Source of the DNA: Aureococcus anophagefferens
Taxonomy: Eukaryota > Sar > Pelagophyceae > Pelagomonadales > Pelagomonadaceae
Reading direction: 5' to 3'
Length of the DNA: 64,000 nt
Assembly: GCF_000186865.1 (NCBI RefSeq)
Contig: NW_008705567.1
Location: 709,401-773,400, forward strand
A program made the translations under genes and the position numbers. Below, in pieces: positions 8,632 to 18,700 of the stretch. The notes beneath the pieces are model-generated. The model was not told where the DNA came from. It saw only the letters and a program-made list of their open reading frames with translations, and searched no databases. Each line of letters starts with the position of its first letter. Position 1 is the stretch's first letter.

Positions 8632-11504
8632 ATGGCGTCCGTCTACCGCATCCTCGACCCCCTGGACCACCTGCGCATCCGCATCCGCATCCGCCAGCTG
8701 CAGGACGGCAACGCGACGGCGGCGGCGAACACGGAGGAGGCGCGCAAAAAGAGCGCCGTGAATCGCATCTTCGCCTACACGCTGCGCTGGCAGGAGCGCC
8801 TCGAGGGCCCCCGCGACGTCGTCGCCGGGAGCAAGCGCGACGCGGACAAGGTCGCGCGCGTGCGCGACCACGCCGCGGCGCGGTCCCACGTCCTGTTCAC
8901 CTACACGGCCGCGGACGGCTTCAGCCCCATCGACGGCTACGGGAAGCCGTTGCTCAAGGATTCCATGGGCGTCGCGGCGCCGACGCTCATGTCGCCCCTG
9001 GCGGCGTCGCGGGCGTCGCGGAAGCTCAAACATTCGGCGGGCTACAAGGAGAGCGTGAGCCGGAAGAAGATCGAGAAGCAGGACCGGCGGAACGACGGCC
9101 TGGGCACGCCCATGTACATCATGCTCGCCACGGATCTCGATGCGGACGCCTTCGCCGAGCTGGCCAAGCCCCGGGAGGACCGGACGCGGGATTTCGAGGC
9201 CGAGGCGCGGCTCTGCCAGGAGCACGCGCTCTGCCAGTTGCGGGTCCACGACGGCGGCCGCCTCGAGATGACGCCGGGCTTCAGCCGCAAGGACCCCCAG
9301 TACGTCGACGTCCCGCCGGCGTGGGCGTCGGAGGACCGCGACCCCGACGCCGAGCTCCCGCCGCCGGACGCCGACGACTCCGCGGGCACGGGGCAGCCCC
9401 TGCTCACGAACCGCGTCGCGACGCCCTCGGGCCACGTCTTCGAGTACGTCATCGAGAACGCCTCGAAGTGCGACGACGTCGACGAGCTCTCGAAGATCTT
9501 GCGGGCCGAGCTCGAGCGCGAACAGAAAATCATCGAGACCCGCGAGGACCGCTACCCGGACTGCAAGGAGGACCCGCGGCTCCCGCTCCGGGGCACGTTC
9601 GGCCTCAACATCGCCATGCAGATCAAGTGCCTCGTGGGCTTCGAGCCGGACTGGCTCTACTGCGAGTACGAGATCTATCTGCCCCGGGGCTGGACGGCGG
9701 AGAAGCAGGACGGCGACCCCTACGCGGGCGACTGGTCGCCGAGCAGCGACGGCGAGCTCATGTACGCGGGCTGCTCCCAGCTCGCCCAGTGCAAGGAGCG
9801 GCCCATGCGCGCGTCCTTCGGGAGCCACCGGTCCATGAACGACGTCGCCGTGGCCAAGGAGGTCGTCGAGCCGGACCCGGAGGAGTACGGCGTCCTGGCG
9901 TTCGTCGTCGGCCTCTTCATCTTCGGCGTCTTCGTCGGGCCGGCCTACATCGCCTGGCTCCTCTTCGGCATCTGCGTGACGTTCTGCGCCTACGGCGTGT
10001 CGCCCGCCGCGGGCACGAGCCCCCACGCGAAGATCGAGCACGTCGCGCACGTCGCGCTGCCGCTCGACATGTACCTCGTCGCGCCCGAGTCCGACCACGA
10101 CGTCGACTGGGCGACGCTCGAGGGCGACGACGACGACGACGACGCGCCGGCGCCGGCGAAGAAGAAGCCGACGCGGGAGGAGCTCGCGCTGAAGCGGAAG
10201 GTGCTCGCGGACCTGCGCGGCGGCGGCCAGGGCGGGACAAGGGTGATTAAACGTCGCTTCAACGTGAGTGTTCCGCGCGCGCGCGTTTCGAAAAAAGCAT
10301 CCACGCTTCGAGACCGTTCCGAGAGATGATCGCTCGTCCAAAAATCAGCCGAAACGAGTGGAAAACGGCCGAGAGAGGAGCCTTTGAAGTTGGGAATTTC
10401 GCACCCTTGTCCTGCCCAGGCGGCGGCGTCGAGGAGTCGAAGGGCGACGAGGCGAAGAAGGACGACGAGGAGAAGAAGGACGAGTCCAAGGACGACGAGG
10501 AAAAAGAGGAGGAGAAGGAGGACGCGGGCCCGAAGGAGAAGCCGCCGTTCCGGCCGCCGCGGTCCAGTCGGCGCGTGCCGCGGCTCTACGTGTCCGTGTC
10601 CGCGCGGCGGTCCTTCGAGCGCTACACCGTCGAGGGCTACGGCCACTGCCGCCTCCCCGGCCGCACGGGCACCTACAGGGAGCGCCTCGTGACGTGGAAG
10701 CCCGTGGGCCGCGTCCGCGACATGATCCAGGACTTCTTCCTCGGCGGCGCGCACCGCCTCGCGGACCTGCGGTACGCGGCGCACCCGCCGGACGAGTGGC
10801 ACGCGCACCCGGACCAGCGCTACGCCGAGTCGAGCTTCCTGTCGAAGTTCGGCTTCATGACGGAGCGGAGCGGCGCGGTCGACGTGGAATTTTCGGTGGT
10901 GGAGGTCCGGCCGCGGTCGAAGAAGGCGAAACGCAACGCGCTGACCCCCTCGGAGGACCGCGCCGAGCGGCTCAAGTCGCGGTCCGCGTCGGCGCGCGCG
11001 CGGCTCAACCGCCTCGACGCGATTTTAGCAGACTACCGGTCGAAGCTCAAGGTCGGCAGTGACTACACCGCGGACGACTTCGACAAGAACAAGGGCCGGT
11101 CCGCCGCGCAGCGCGCGGCGGAGCTCATCCGCAAGCTCGAGGACGAGCGGGCGTCGGCCAAGGTCGACCGGGGGTCCTTGGAGATGGGCTCGACGACGCG
11201 CGCGCGGCCCGCGCCGACGCCGCGGTCGACGACGACGAATCCGCTCGCGGACGGCGCGCGCGTCGTCGAGCCCAAGCCCAGGGGCGACACGGTCCTCGAC
11301 TTCTCCAAGACCTTCACCGTCGGCGGCGTCGAGGTCACGAAGCCCGACGGCGAGCGGGTCATCGACTTCTCCCGGGGCGCGGCGCCGCTCGACATCCTCA
11401 CGGGCGACGCCGCGGCCCCCGCAAGCCCGACTTCTCCCGACGGCGCGGGCGTCGCCGAGTCGAAGAAGGACGACCCGCCCAAGGGCGACGACGCGTCCCG
11501 CTGA
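8632..11504 (+). CDS. MKS1: MKS1 homologue (B9 domain, ciliary transition zone)
   Basis: Meckel syndrome type 1 protein, a B9-domain scaffold of the ciliary transition zone. CDS = 8632..10219 + 10420..11504 (890 aa), split by an introner. The N-terminus (VYRILDPLDHLRIRIRIRQLQ) matches the MKS1 family start, as do FTYTAADGF and the PMYIMLATDL block. The B9 domain begins about residue 320 (DWLYCEYEIYLPRGW), continues with HVAHVALPLDMYLVAPES and ends after the introner with RYTVEGYGHCRLPG, IQDFFLGGAHRLADL and SKFGFMTERSGAVDVEFSV. It is much longer than animal MKS1 (~560 aa). The B9 domain contains a ~40-residue hydrophobic insert (about 9880-10002) and an acidic/Lys-rich insert around the intron, and there is a long Ser/Pro/Gly tail. 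The ATG at 8632 fits the family start. Confidence 0.9.
10228..10419 (+). mobile_element. Introner element IE2 (in MKS1, sense)
   Basis: A 192-bp element with inverted ends CAGGGCGGGACAAGGGTG and CACCCTTGTCCTGCCCAG. The target duplication is GCGGCGGC at 10220-10227 and 10420-10427, identical 8/8. The intron runs 10220-10419 with a GC donor from the duplication and an AG acceptor from the element. Removing it joins codon G|GC in phase 1 and restores the frame. It sits in a low-complexity acidic insert, a tolerant site. Confidence 0.93.
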
Positions 11505-11670
11505 ACGTAAGCGGGGGGCGGCGCGTCGAGATGGCTGCTGCCCGTCGGTCCCCTGGCGGGGCGACGCCGGCGGCCGGCCGGCGCGAGGCCGCCGCCGGGC
11601 CGTCGAGGATCGAGCGCCCGGCGGTGCCGAAGCACGAGCACAGGGTCCGCCGTCGGCGCGGTCCGCAGCC

Positions 11671-13827
11671 ATGGCGACCGCGCCGCCGCTCAAGGAAAAA
11701 TTCACGAACCTCGGCGAGCGGCTCAAGAGCCTGCGGTCGCGCGGCGCGGACGGTCCCGAGAACGGGGCCTGGGCCAACGACAAGCTCGTCTTCGACCGCA
11801 AGGCCTTCCTCGCGCTCCTCGACGAGCACGCCACGGCGCCGTCGCCCGGCGTCGAGGTGCGCGCCATCGGCGCCGCCGACGTGCGCGCGGGCCTCGCCGC
11901 GCCCGTCGTCGCGCGCGCGAACTACGGGGAAAGCTTGGGGTTCGAGATGCCGCCGCGGGACCTGCAGCCGCGCGACGTCGCCGACATGACGTGCGGCGGC
12001 ACCTTCGTGCCCGTGCTCGACGTGCGCTCCCAGTCGTCGAGCCAGCGCGTCACGCTCAACGAGTGGGCCGACTACTGGGAGCGGGCGCCGCGGTCTCGGA
12101 CGCTCAACGTCATCTCCCTCGAGGTGTCCGGGAGCCCGCTCGGCGCGCTCGTCCGCGCGCCGGCCTTCGTGCGCGACGTCGACTGGGTGTCGACGTCCTG
12201 GCCCAAGGGCGCCCAGCGGCCGGCCTTTGTGCACGTCGGCTGCGGCTGCGACGGGACGCGCAAGTGCGCGTCGACGCGGTCCGCGCGCCGCATGCTCGGG
12301 CTCGAGGACCGCCCGGGCGACGACGCCATGGAGGTGGACGCGGCGCCCCTCGCGCGGGCGCCGCCGGTCTTCGCCGGGGGCTACGACGGCGCGCTGCGGC
12401 TGCTCGAGGAGAAGCGCGCCGCGCGCGCCGCGGGCGCGGAATCGCCCGCGCCCGCGCCCGCGCCCGCGTGCCCGCCGGCCGCCCCCGAGGCGGAGCCGGC
12501 CTTCAAGGACCGGCGCGCCGTCGCCGCGTCGCCGCCGCGCGTGCAAAAGTACGTGCTCATGTCCGTCGGGGGCTCCTACACGGACTTCCACGTCGACTTC
12601 GGCGGCACGTCCGTCTGGTACCACGTGCTCCGCGGCGCCAAGGTCATGTACCTCGCCGCGCCGACGCCGGCGAACCTGAGCGCCTTCAAGCGCTGGAACT
12701 CGTCGGCGGCGCAGGCCGCCGTGCCCTTCGCGGCCTACGCGCCGGGCGCCGTCGGCACGGTCCGACTCACGTCGGGCGACACGCTCGTCATTCCTTCCGG
12801 CTGGATCCACGCGGTCTACACGCCCGAGGACTCCATGGTCTTCGGGGGCAACTTCCTCTGCACGTCCCACGTCGAGTCCCAGTTGAAGGTCGTGCGGCTG
12901 GAGGACGCGCTCAAGGTGCCGCAGCCCATGCGGTTTCCCGCGCTCGACGCGCTCGCCTGGTTCGCCGTCTGCCGGGGCTGCGACGCTTTGAACGCGGGTC
13001 TCGTGGCCGGCGAAGCGCCCGACCTGACGGTCAGCGAGCGCCGGGGGCTCGGGCTGCTCGGCAAGTGGCTCCGGAAGCGTTTAGCGATCGAGCTGCCGCC
13101 GCCGTCGATCGCGAGCGGCCCGCAGTTGCTCGACACGCTCGACTTTCTTCTGAGCGCGAAGGCGCGGGCGCTCTACGACGGCGACCGGGCCACGGGCATC
13201 CGCGTCTTCGAGGACTCGGGCCTGCGGACGCCCGTTACCGTGCGGCTCAGACTGGAACAGCCTCCGAACGAGCCGCGGCTCGAGCCGCTCGACGCGGTCC
13301 TCGGCGCGCCGTCGAAGGAGCGCGGCCCGTGCCGCTTCTACGTCGCCGACGACGCGCCGCCGCCGCCGCCGCCGACCCCGAAACCCCGGCCGCCCGTCGC
13401 GGCCGCGGAGGTGAAGGCCTCCGCGCTCGACTTCGTGAAACGCTTCGTCGCGGCCGCGCGCGTCGCCGCGAAAGAGGACGCCCGCGAGGCCGTCGCGGCC
13501 GCGGCGAAGCGGCGCGAGGCCAAGGCGCTGCACGTGGACCGCCAGCGCGCGCACGCGGCGGCAAACGCCGCGCGGCTCGCGCTCGATCCGGCCGCGCCGC
13601 CGCTCGCGCCGCCGCCGCGGCCCAAGGGCCCGAGCCCGCCGAAGCGCGCCTACCTGCGGCTCCCGCGCGGCGTCGCACCGGGCGACGTCGTCGACGTCGA
13701 CCTGCCGGACTCGCTCCAGCCGGGCGGCGCGGCCGCGCTGCTCAAGGGCGCGGCCCGCAAGTCCCTCGCGGTCGTCGTGCCGCCCGAGGCCCTGCCCCAC
13801 CGGCTCCTGCGCGTCCCGCTCTCCTAA
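11671..13827 (+). CDS. JmjC-domain histone demethylase, KDM2/PHF8-like
   Basis: Fe(II)/2-oxoglutarate-dependent histone lysine demethylase candidate acting in the nucleus; 718 residues in one exon, ATG at 11671 (upstream open sequence is Arg-rich and non-conserved). The block VLDVRSQSSSQRVTLNEW and RTLNVISLEVSGSPL are the KDM2/7 pre-JmjC signature. The catalytic core YVLMSVGGSYTDFHVDFGG gives the HxD iron ligands His307 and Asp309. Lys324 (GAKVMYL) is the 2OG-binding lysine, and the distal ligand His380 is in IPSGWIHAV. About 110 residues between the two halves are an insertion with a Cys-rich patch. No PHD or CXXC finger is visible; the C-terminus is Pro/Ala-rich and basic. Its stop is 1 bp from the convergent PDZ gene's stop. 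Confidence 0.92.
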   Translation: MATAPPLKEKFTNLGERLKSLRSRGADGPENGAWANDKLVFDRKAFLALLDEHATAPSPGVEVRAIGAADVRAGLAAPVVARANYGESLGFEMPPRDLQPRDVADMTCGGTFVPVLDVRSQSSSQRVTLNEWADYWERAPRSRTLNVISLEVSGSPLGALVRAPAFVRDVDWVSTSWPKGAQRPAFVHVGCGCDGTRKCASTRSARRMLGLEDRPGDDAMEVDAAPLARAPPVFAGGYDGALRLLEEKRAARAAGAESPAPAPAPACPPAAPEAEPAFKDRRAVAASPPRVQKYVLMSVGGSYTDFHVDFGGTSVWYHVLRGAKVMYLAAPTPANLSAFKRWNSSAAQAAVPFAAYAPGAVGTVRLTSGDTLVIPSGWIHAVYTPEDSMVFGGNFLCTSHVESQLKVVRLEDALKVPQPMRFPALDALAWFAVCRGCDALNAGLVAGEAPDLTVSERRGLGLLGKWLRKRLAIELPPPSIASGPQLLDTLDFLLSAKARALYDGDRATGIRVFEDSGLRTPVTVRLRLEQPPNEPRLEPLDAVLGAPSKERGPCRFYVADDAPPPPPPTPKPRPPVAAAEVKASALDFVKRFVAAARVAAKEDAREAVAAAAKRREAKALHVDRQRAHAAANAARLALDPAAPPLAPPPRPKGPSPPKRAYLRLPRGVAPGDVVDVDLPDSLQPGGAAALLKGAARKSLAVVVPPEALPHRLLRVPLS

Positions 13828-13828
13828 C

Positions 13829-15160
13829 CTAGCTTACGGCGCACGCCGTCGACCGGCGGCCCGACGGTGTCTCGCGCTGCTGCTTCGGCGGCGGCCCCGC
13901 GGCCGTCGCGCGCCGCGCGCCGCGCGGGCTCGGGCCGAGGGGACGCCGCGCGGACGCGGGCGACGCGGCGAGGCCCGTGCCGCTGTGGCGCTGGCGCCGC
14001 GTCGCCTCCCGGACGTCCGCGACGTGCTTCGCGCGGCTCGTCGTGTGGGACGCGATGACGCGCCGCTTGACCTCCTCCCGCTCGACGTCGCGCCGCTCCG
14101 CGGCCGCGGCGCAGGCCCAGACGCCGGCGAAGTCCGGCGCGGCCCGGGCGAAGACGAAGCTCGCCTCGCCGACGGCGGCCGCCCGGAGGTCCGCGAGCGC
14201 GCGCTTGAGCTCGTCGAGCGACGCGACGTCGACGGCGCCGACTTTCGCGACGCGCGACCCGACGACGTCGCGGCGGTCGCGGAACTGGGACGCCTCGGCG
14301 AGCCCCCGCACGCGGCACGACGCGTCGAGGCTCAGGCCCAGCGCCGCGCGCGGGTCGCCCCGGACGACCACGAGATCCTCGGCGCCGCTAGCGCCCGCGG
14401 GGCCCGCGGCGCCGAGCTCCGCCGTCAGCGCCGCGGACCGCTCGGCGACGCCGCGCGCCGCGGACCGCTCGAGCGGGGGCGGCTCGGCGGCCTCGTCCGC
14501 CGCCTCCTCCGCGGGGGCGGACCCGGACGCGCGCCGCTTCAGCGGCGACCGCGCCGGGCTCGCGGCGCCCGGCGGCCCGGGGCTCCGGACGCCGCCGTCG
14601 CGCGAGTTTCGCCCGGCGTCGGGGCTCCGGAAGCCGCCGTCGCGCGAGTGTCGCAACGGGCTCCCCTGGCCGCGCGCGCGGTCCCGGGGCTTCGGCGGCG
14701 ACAGGCTCGACTCGGAGTCGCGCGAGCTCCGGCCCCGCGGCCGCATCTCCGCCCAGCCGTCGGCGCTCGACCGGTGCGTCGGCGACGGCACGACGGGGCT
14801 GAAGGCCGTGCAGGCGTCGACGCCGTCGTCGAGGTTCGCGTCGCTCGGGACCTTGACCAAACGCCCGGGCCGCGCGGCGCCCAAACTCGGCCGCCGCTCG
14901 TCGCAGAGCGAGTCGGCGATGGAGTCGGCGATGGACGCGAGGGAGTCGCTCCGCCGCTGGTGGCCCTCGACGCTCGCGATGGACCCGTGGCTCGTCTTGC
15001 CGTCGCGGCTGTCCTCGCCGGAGAGGCCGCTGAGCTCGCTGGACCGCCGCCGCTCCTGGCGGTCCACCTCGACGACGCGCCGCGCGTCGTAGTGGACCGA
15101 CGCGACGGAGTCGTGGTCGTTGAGCATGACGTACCCGTCGGGCGGCAGTGTCGCCGCCAT
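13829..15160 (-). CDS. PDZ-domain-like protein with long disordered N-terminus
   Basis: 443 residues from ATG 15158-15160 (MAATLPPDGYVMLNDHDSV). Residues ~1-270 are Ser/Arg/Pro-rich with many SPP/SRD-type sites, likely disordered and phosphorylated; two near-identical RDGG(F/V)RSP segments occur in it. Around 275-345 is a PDZ-like fold: LVVVRGDPRAALGLSL, a glycine turn, VVGSRVAKVGAVDVASLDELKRAL. The tail is basic. Proposed role: cytosolic peptide-binding adaptor. Its neighbour on the same strand is the calcium channel, but a physical link is speculation. Frames upstream of the chosen ATG run into a repeated leader and are not conserved. Confidence 0.6.
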   Translation of the reverse strand: MAATLPPDGYVMLNDHDSVASVHYDARRVVEVDRQERRRSSELSGLSGEDSRDGKTSHGSIASVEGHQRRSDSLASIADSIADSLCDERRPSLGAARPGRLVKVPSDANLDDGVDACTAFSPVVPSPTHRSSADGWAEMRPRGRSSRDSESSLSPPKPRDRARGQGSPLRHSRDGGFRSPDAGRNSRDGGVRSPGPPGAASPARSPLKRRASGSAPAEEAADEAAEPPPLERSAARGVAERSAALTAELGAAGPAGASGAEDLVVVRGDPRAALGLSLDASCRVRGLAEASQFRDRRDVVGSRVAKVGAVDVASLDELKRALADLRAAAVGEASFVFARAAPDFAGVWACAAAAERRDVEREEVKRRVIASHTTSRAKHVADVREATRRQRHSGTGLAASPASARRPLGPSPRGARRATAAGPPPKQQRETPSGRRSTACAVS

Positions 15161-15788
15161 CTTCGAGTTTTGAGGCGGCCAGATGGGCAGCCCCGAAACT
15201 CCTTGAAGGTTGCATGAAAGTTGTACTTGCACGGCGGCTTGAAGGCGACCATCACGATGATCGTGGCGGATCGTGACATGTGAGTAAACTCGGCCGGGGG
15301 AGGGCGACTTGTACGGGGCTTGACGGCGACGCTCCGATGATCGTGACATGTTAGTAAACTCGGTCGGGGGGAGGGCGACGCGCGAGGAGCGTCTCTCGCT
15401 CGCGCTCGCGTAGTTTGAGGGGAGGATCCGGAGGGGCGGTTGGTGGTCTGCGGACGTCGTGCGAGATCTTCGGGGGGTCAAAAGGAGCGGTATCGCGCAA
15501 GGGGCGACACGGGTGCGCCGTGGCCCTCGCCGTCATTCACGGACGTGGATCGTCCGTCGCTCGTTGGCCCGTCGTCTCGTCACCGTCGTCGACCGGATCG
15601 GTGGCTTGGTACTTGGACGCCGCGGCCGAGAGGGGCTGCGGCGTGATCGAGAGAGGTGGGAGGCTCCCGCCCGGCGGCGAGAGCGGCGTCAGGAGGGGCT
15701 GGAGGCGGCGCGGCGGGAGCCGGTCCGCGGCCGGCGGCTCCTCGGCGACGGCGGCGAGCGCGGCCGCCGCCGGCGCCGCCGCCGCGCC
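15161..15788. promoter_or_regulatory. Upstream region of PDZ gene / 3' region of channel gene
   Basis: 628 bp without a supported gene. It contains the duplicated ~41-bp unit annotated separately at 15268-15380, then purine/GC-rich sequence. The 3' end of the channel gene abuts the right edge. Confidence 0.4.
15268..15380 (+). repeat. Direct duplication in PDZ-gene leader
   Basis: Two copies of a ~41-bp unit, about 15268-15309 and 15340-15380, each beginning GATCGTGACATGT and running through AGTAAACTCGG to a purine-rich GGGCGAC end, with a few substitutions. The left flanks are also partly similar (ACGGCG...GAT), so the original duplication was probably ~70-85 bp. Confidence 0.75.
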
Positions 15789-18700
15789 TCACGCCGCCTC
15801 CTCGACCTTCTCGCCGTCCCCGTAGGCCTCCGCCGGCGCCGCCTCCGCCGCCGTGTCGACGGACTCGGCGGCGACGCTGTCCGCGGGCGCGAGCTCGGGC
15901 GCGTCGGCGGCCGGCGCCGCGGGCTCGCCGGCCGGCGGCATCTCGTAGACGGGGCTCGGCGCCTCCTGGGGCGCGGGCTCGGGCTCGGCGGGCTTCTCCG
16001 CGAGGCCGGAGCCCGGCACGTGCAGCGGCCGCGGGCTCGACCGCTCGATGTCCGCGGCCGTCTTGCCGAAGAACTTCTCGAGGTACGGCGTCGCGTCCGC
16101 CGAGAACTCCGTGTTCGGCGCCGTCTCGACCGTGTCGAGGCTCTCGTCGCCGCCGTGGGCCTTGGCGACGAGGCGCTTGCCGAGGGCCGTGGCGACGTCG
16201 AACATGTGGAGCCGCGACTCGCCGACGTCGTTCTCGACGATCTCCTTATGTCGAATGTGGAGGCCCAGCTTGAGGATCTCCGCCTCGAGCTCGTCGTTGC
16301 TCGCGACGTACTTCTCCCCGAAGCCCATGGGCTCGTCCAAAATCTGGATCAGCTCCTTGAGCTCCTTGAGCTTGATGTGCCACGACGCGTGCTCGTCGAA
16401 GCGGCTCCAGTCCTCGACGAAGTTCGCCAAATCCGTCTCCGAGAGGCCCAGGCCCTCCTCCTCCTCCTCGTCCTCGTAGGCCGACAGGATGATGCCGACG
16501 AAGAGGTTGAGCACGACGCCCGTCACGATGATGTCGAAGATGTGGATGATCGCGCCGGCCCACCACTTGTCGCCGCACGCCGACAGGGGCACGCAGCAGT
16601 TCTCGTAGGACACGAACTCCTGGCACATGTCCTTCTTCTGGCCACCATCCAAGCCGTGCGTGTGGAAGGACGCGCACTGGCAGGTCTCGCGGTCGCCCCC
16701 GTCGAGCCGCGTGCACCACTTGTCCTGCCAGTAGGCGCCGGGCTCCGCGTCGTACATCTTCGTGCGGATCTTCTCGAACTGCGCGCCGCCCCAGCAGCCG
16801 GACGCGCCGCGCCACTTGAAGTTCATGTCGTGCATGAAGCCGTTCCAGTTCTCGCCCGTCGTGAAGCGGATCAGCGTCAGGATGGCGATGGGCACGTGCT
16901 GGAAGTTCGCGTTCGGGTGCACCGTCTCGCCGTACGACAGCCCCGCGAAGAGCTCCACCAACAAAATGGCCCAGATGCCGATGAAGATCATGAGCACGAG
17001 GCCCACGTTGCCCATCTGGGGCAGGGCCGACATGAGCGTCATGATGAGCGTCTTCATCGTCTTCGCGGAATTAAAAAGCCGGAAGATGCGCGCGATGCGG
17101 AACAGGCGGACGACGGACGCGACGCCGCCGATGTCGCTCGGCGTCACCCAGGAGATGAAGTAGCCGAGGTCCGTGCCGATGACGATCAAAAAGTCGAAGC
17201 GGTTCCAGGCCTCGACCCAGTAGTTCGTCCAGCCGATGCCCAGGATCTTGAGGATGGCCTCTATATTAAAAATGATCGCGAACATCATGTTGATGAGCTC
17301 GATGGCCACGGTCATGCCCTGGGGCTGGCCGAAGTGGTCTAAACCCATAAATAACCCGTTGATGACGATGCAGGCCATGATGAAGTTCTCGAAGGTGGCC
17401 TTGTGCTCGCCCTCGACGATGTTGTAGCAGGGCACGTTCACGGGCTTGATCTTGTGCTTGGGCTTGACCATCTCGATGATGAACTTCTGGGTCTTGACCC
17501 ACTGCTCCTGGGACGCCGTCATCATGACGCCCTTGCGGCCCTCCTGCTCGGCCTGCTCCTTGAGCTTGCCGAACTGCTCGATGATGACGCCGACGAACAA
17601 TTGCATCGCGAAGAAGCCGCCGACGAACTGGAAGAGCACGTGGTAGAAGAAGCTGTAGAAGCGCGGCAGGGACCGCCGCTGCTCGCGGAAGCCGTGGTCG
17701 CGGATGGGCTGCATCTCGATGCCGTTGGCGTCCACATTATAATACATGTAGTCGAGCCAGCCCTCCGTCGAGTAGATCTCGAAGAGTAGAGCGAACGCGG
17801 TGTCGAAGTTGTCGAAGGACATGTAGAGCGGGTTGCTCCAGGCGTTCTCGTCCTTGAACATGCACTTGCACATGTCCTTCGAGGTCGGGATGTACTTGTC
17901 GAGGTTGCCCGTCGCCGGGACGTCCGCGACGTGGTCGAGGAACGCCTGCGGCACGTCGCTCCCGTCCGTGAGCCACGGGTTCGCGGTGAAGTAGGACTTC
18001 GTCGGCGGGGAGATGCCGTACTCGGCCTTCTCCAGGTCGCCGGGCGCGTGGGAGAACTTGGACGAGATGACGCCGGGCCGGCCGGACGTCTCCCAGTCGT
18101 GCTGGAAGTCGGAGATGACCGTACTGTGCGTGTTGAAGTAGTCGTGGCCGTTGACCCACTTCACGTCCCACGAGACCCAGCACTGCGTCCCGTAGCCGTA
18201 CATGGCCATGGACGCGTTGTGGAACTCCTCGAAGGCGCCGGACTTGACGGCCTTCTTCAGGTGGATGGGGTCCTCGATGACGCGCGCGATCGTGTCGAAG
18301 TACTGCTCGGGGATTCCGCCGCCGTACGTGTCGACGTCGCACATGTTCATCTGGCCCTTGAAGAAGCCCACGCCCAAAATGGCGAAGATGGACATGAACA
18401 GGATGCACACGACGACGACGTTGAAGGCCGCGGGGATGGCCACGAGCAGCGAGTTGAGCACCAACCGCAAACCCGGGTACCGCGAGAGCATGCGGAGCGG
18501 CCGGAAGACGCGGAACGCGCGCAGCACCTTGAAGACCTTGACGTCGACGCCCAGGGGCACGCCCAAATCGCCGAGGAACGTCACGATGGAGATCATGACG
18601 ATGGTAAAATCGAGCTGGTTCCAGGGGTCGTAGATGTAGGAGTCCGGCCCGTTCATCGCGAAGCCGAACGCGATCAATTTCAGGATGAACTCGACGAGGA

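Noticed and set aside
11059..11670. N-terminal extension of the JmjC protein
   Set aside because: The frame is open but overlaps the MKS1 C-terminus in another frame and is Arg/Ser/Pro-rich; the family start fits ATG 11671.
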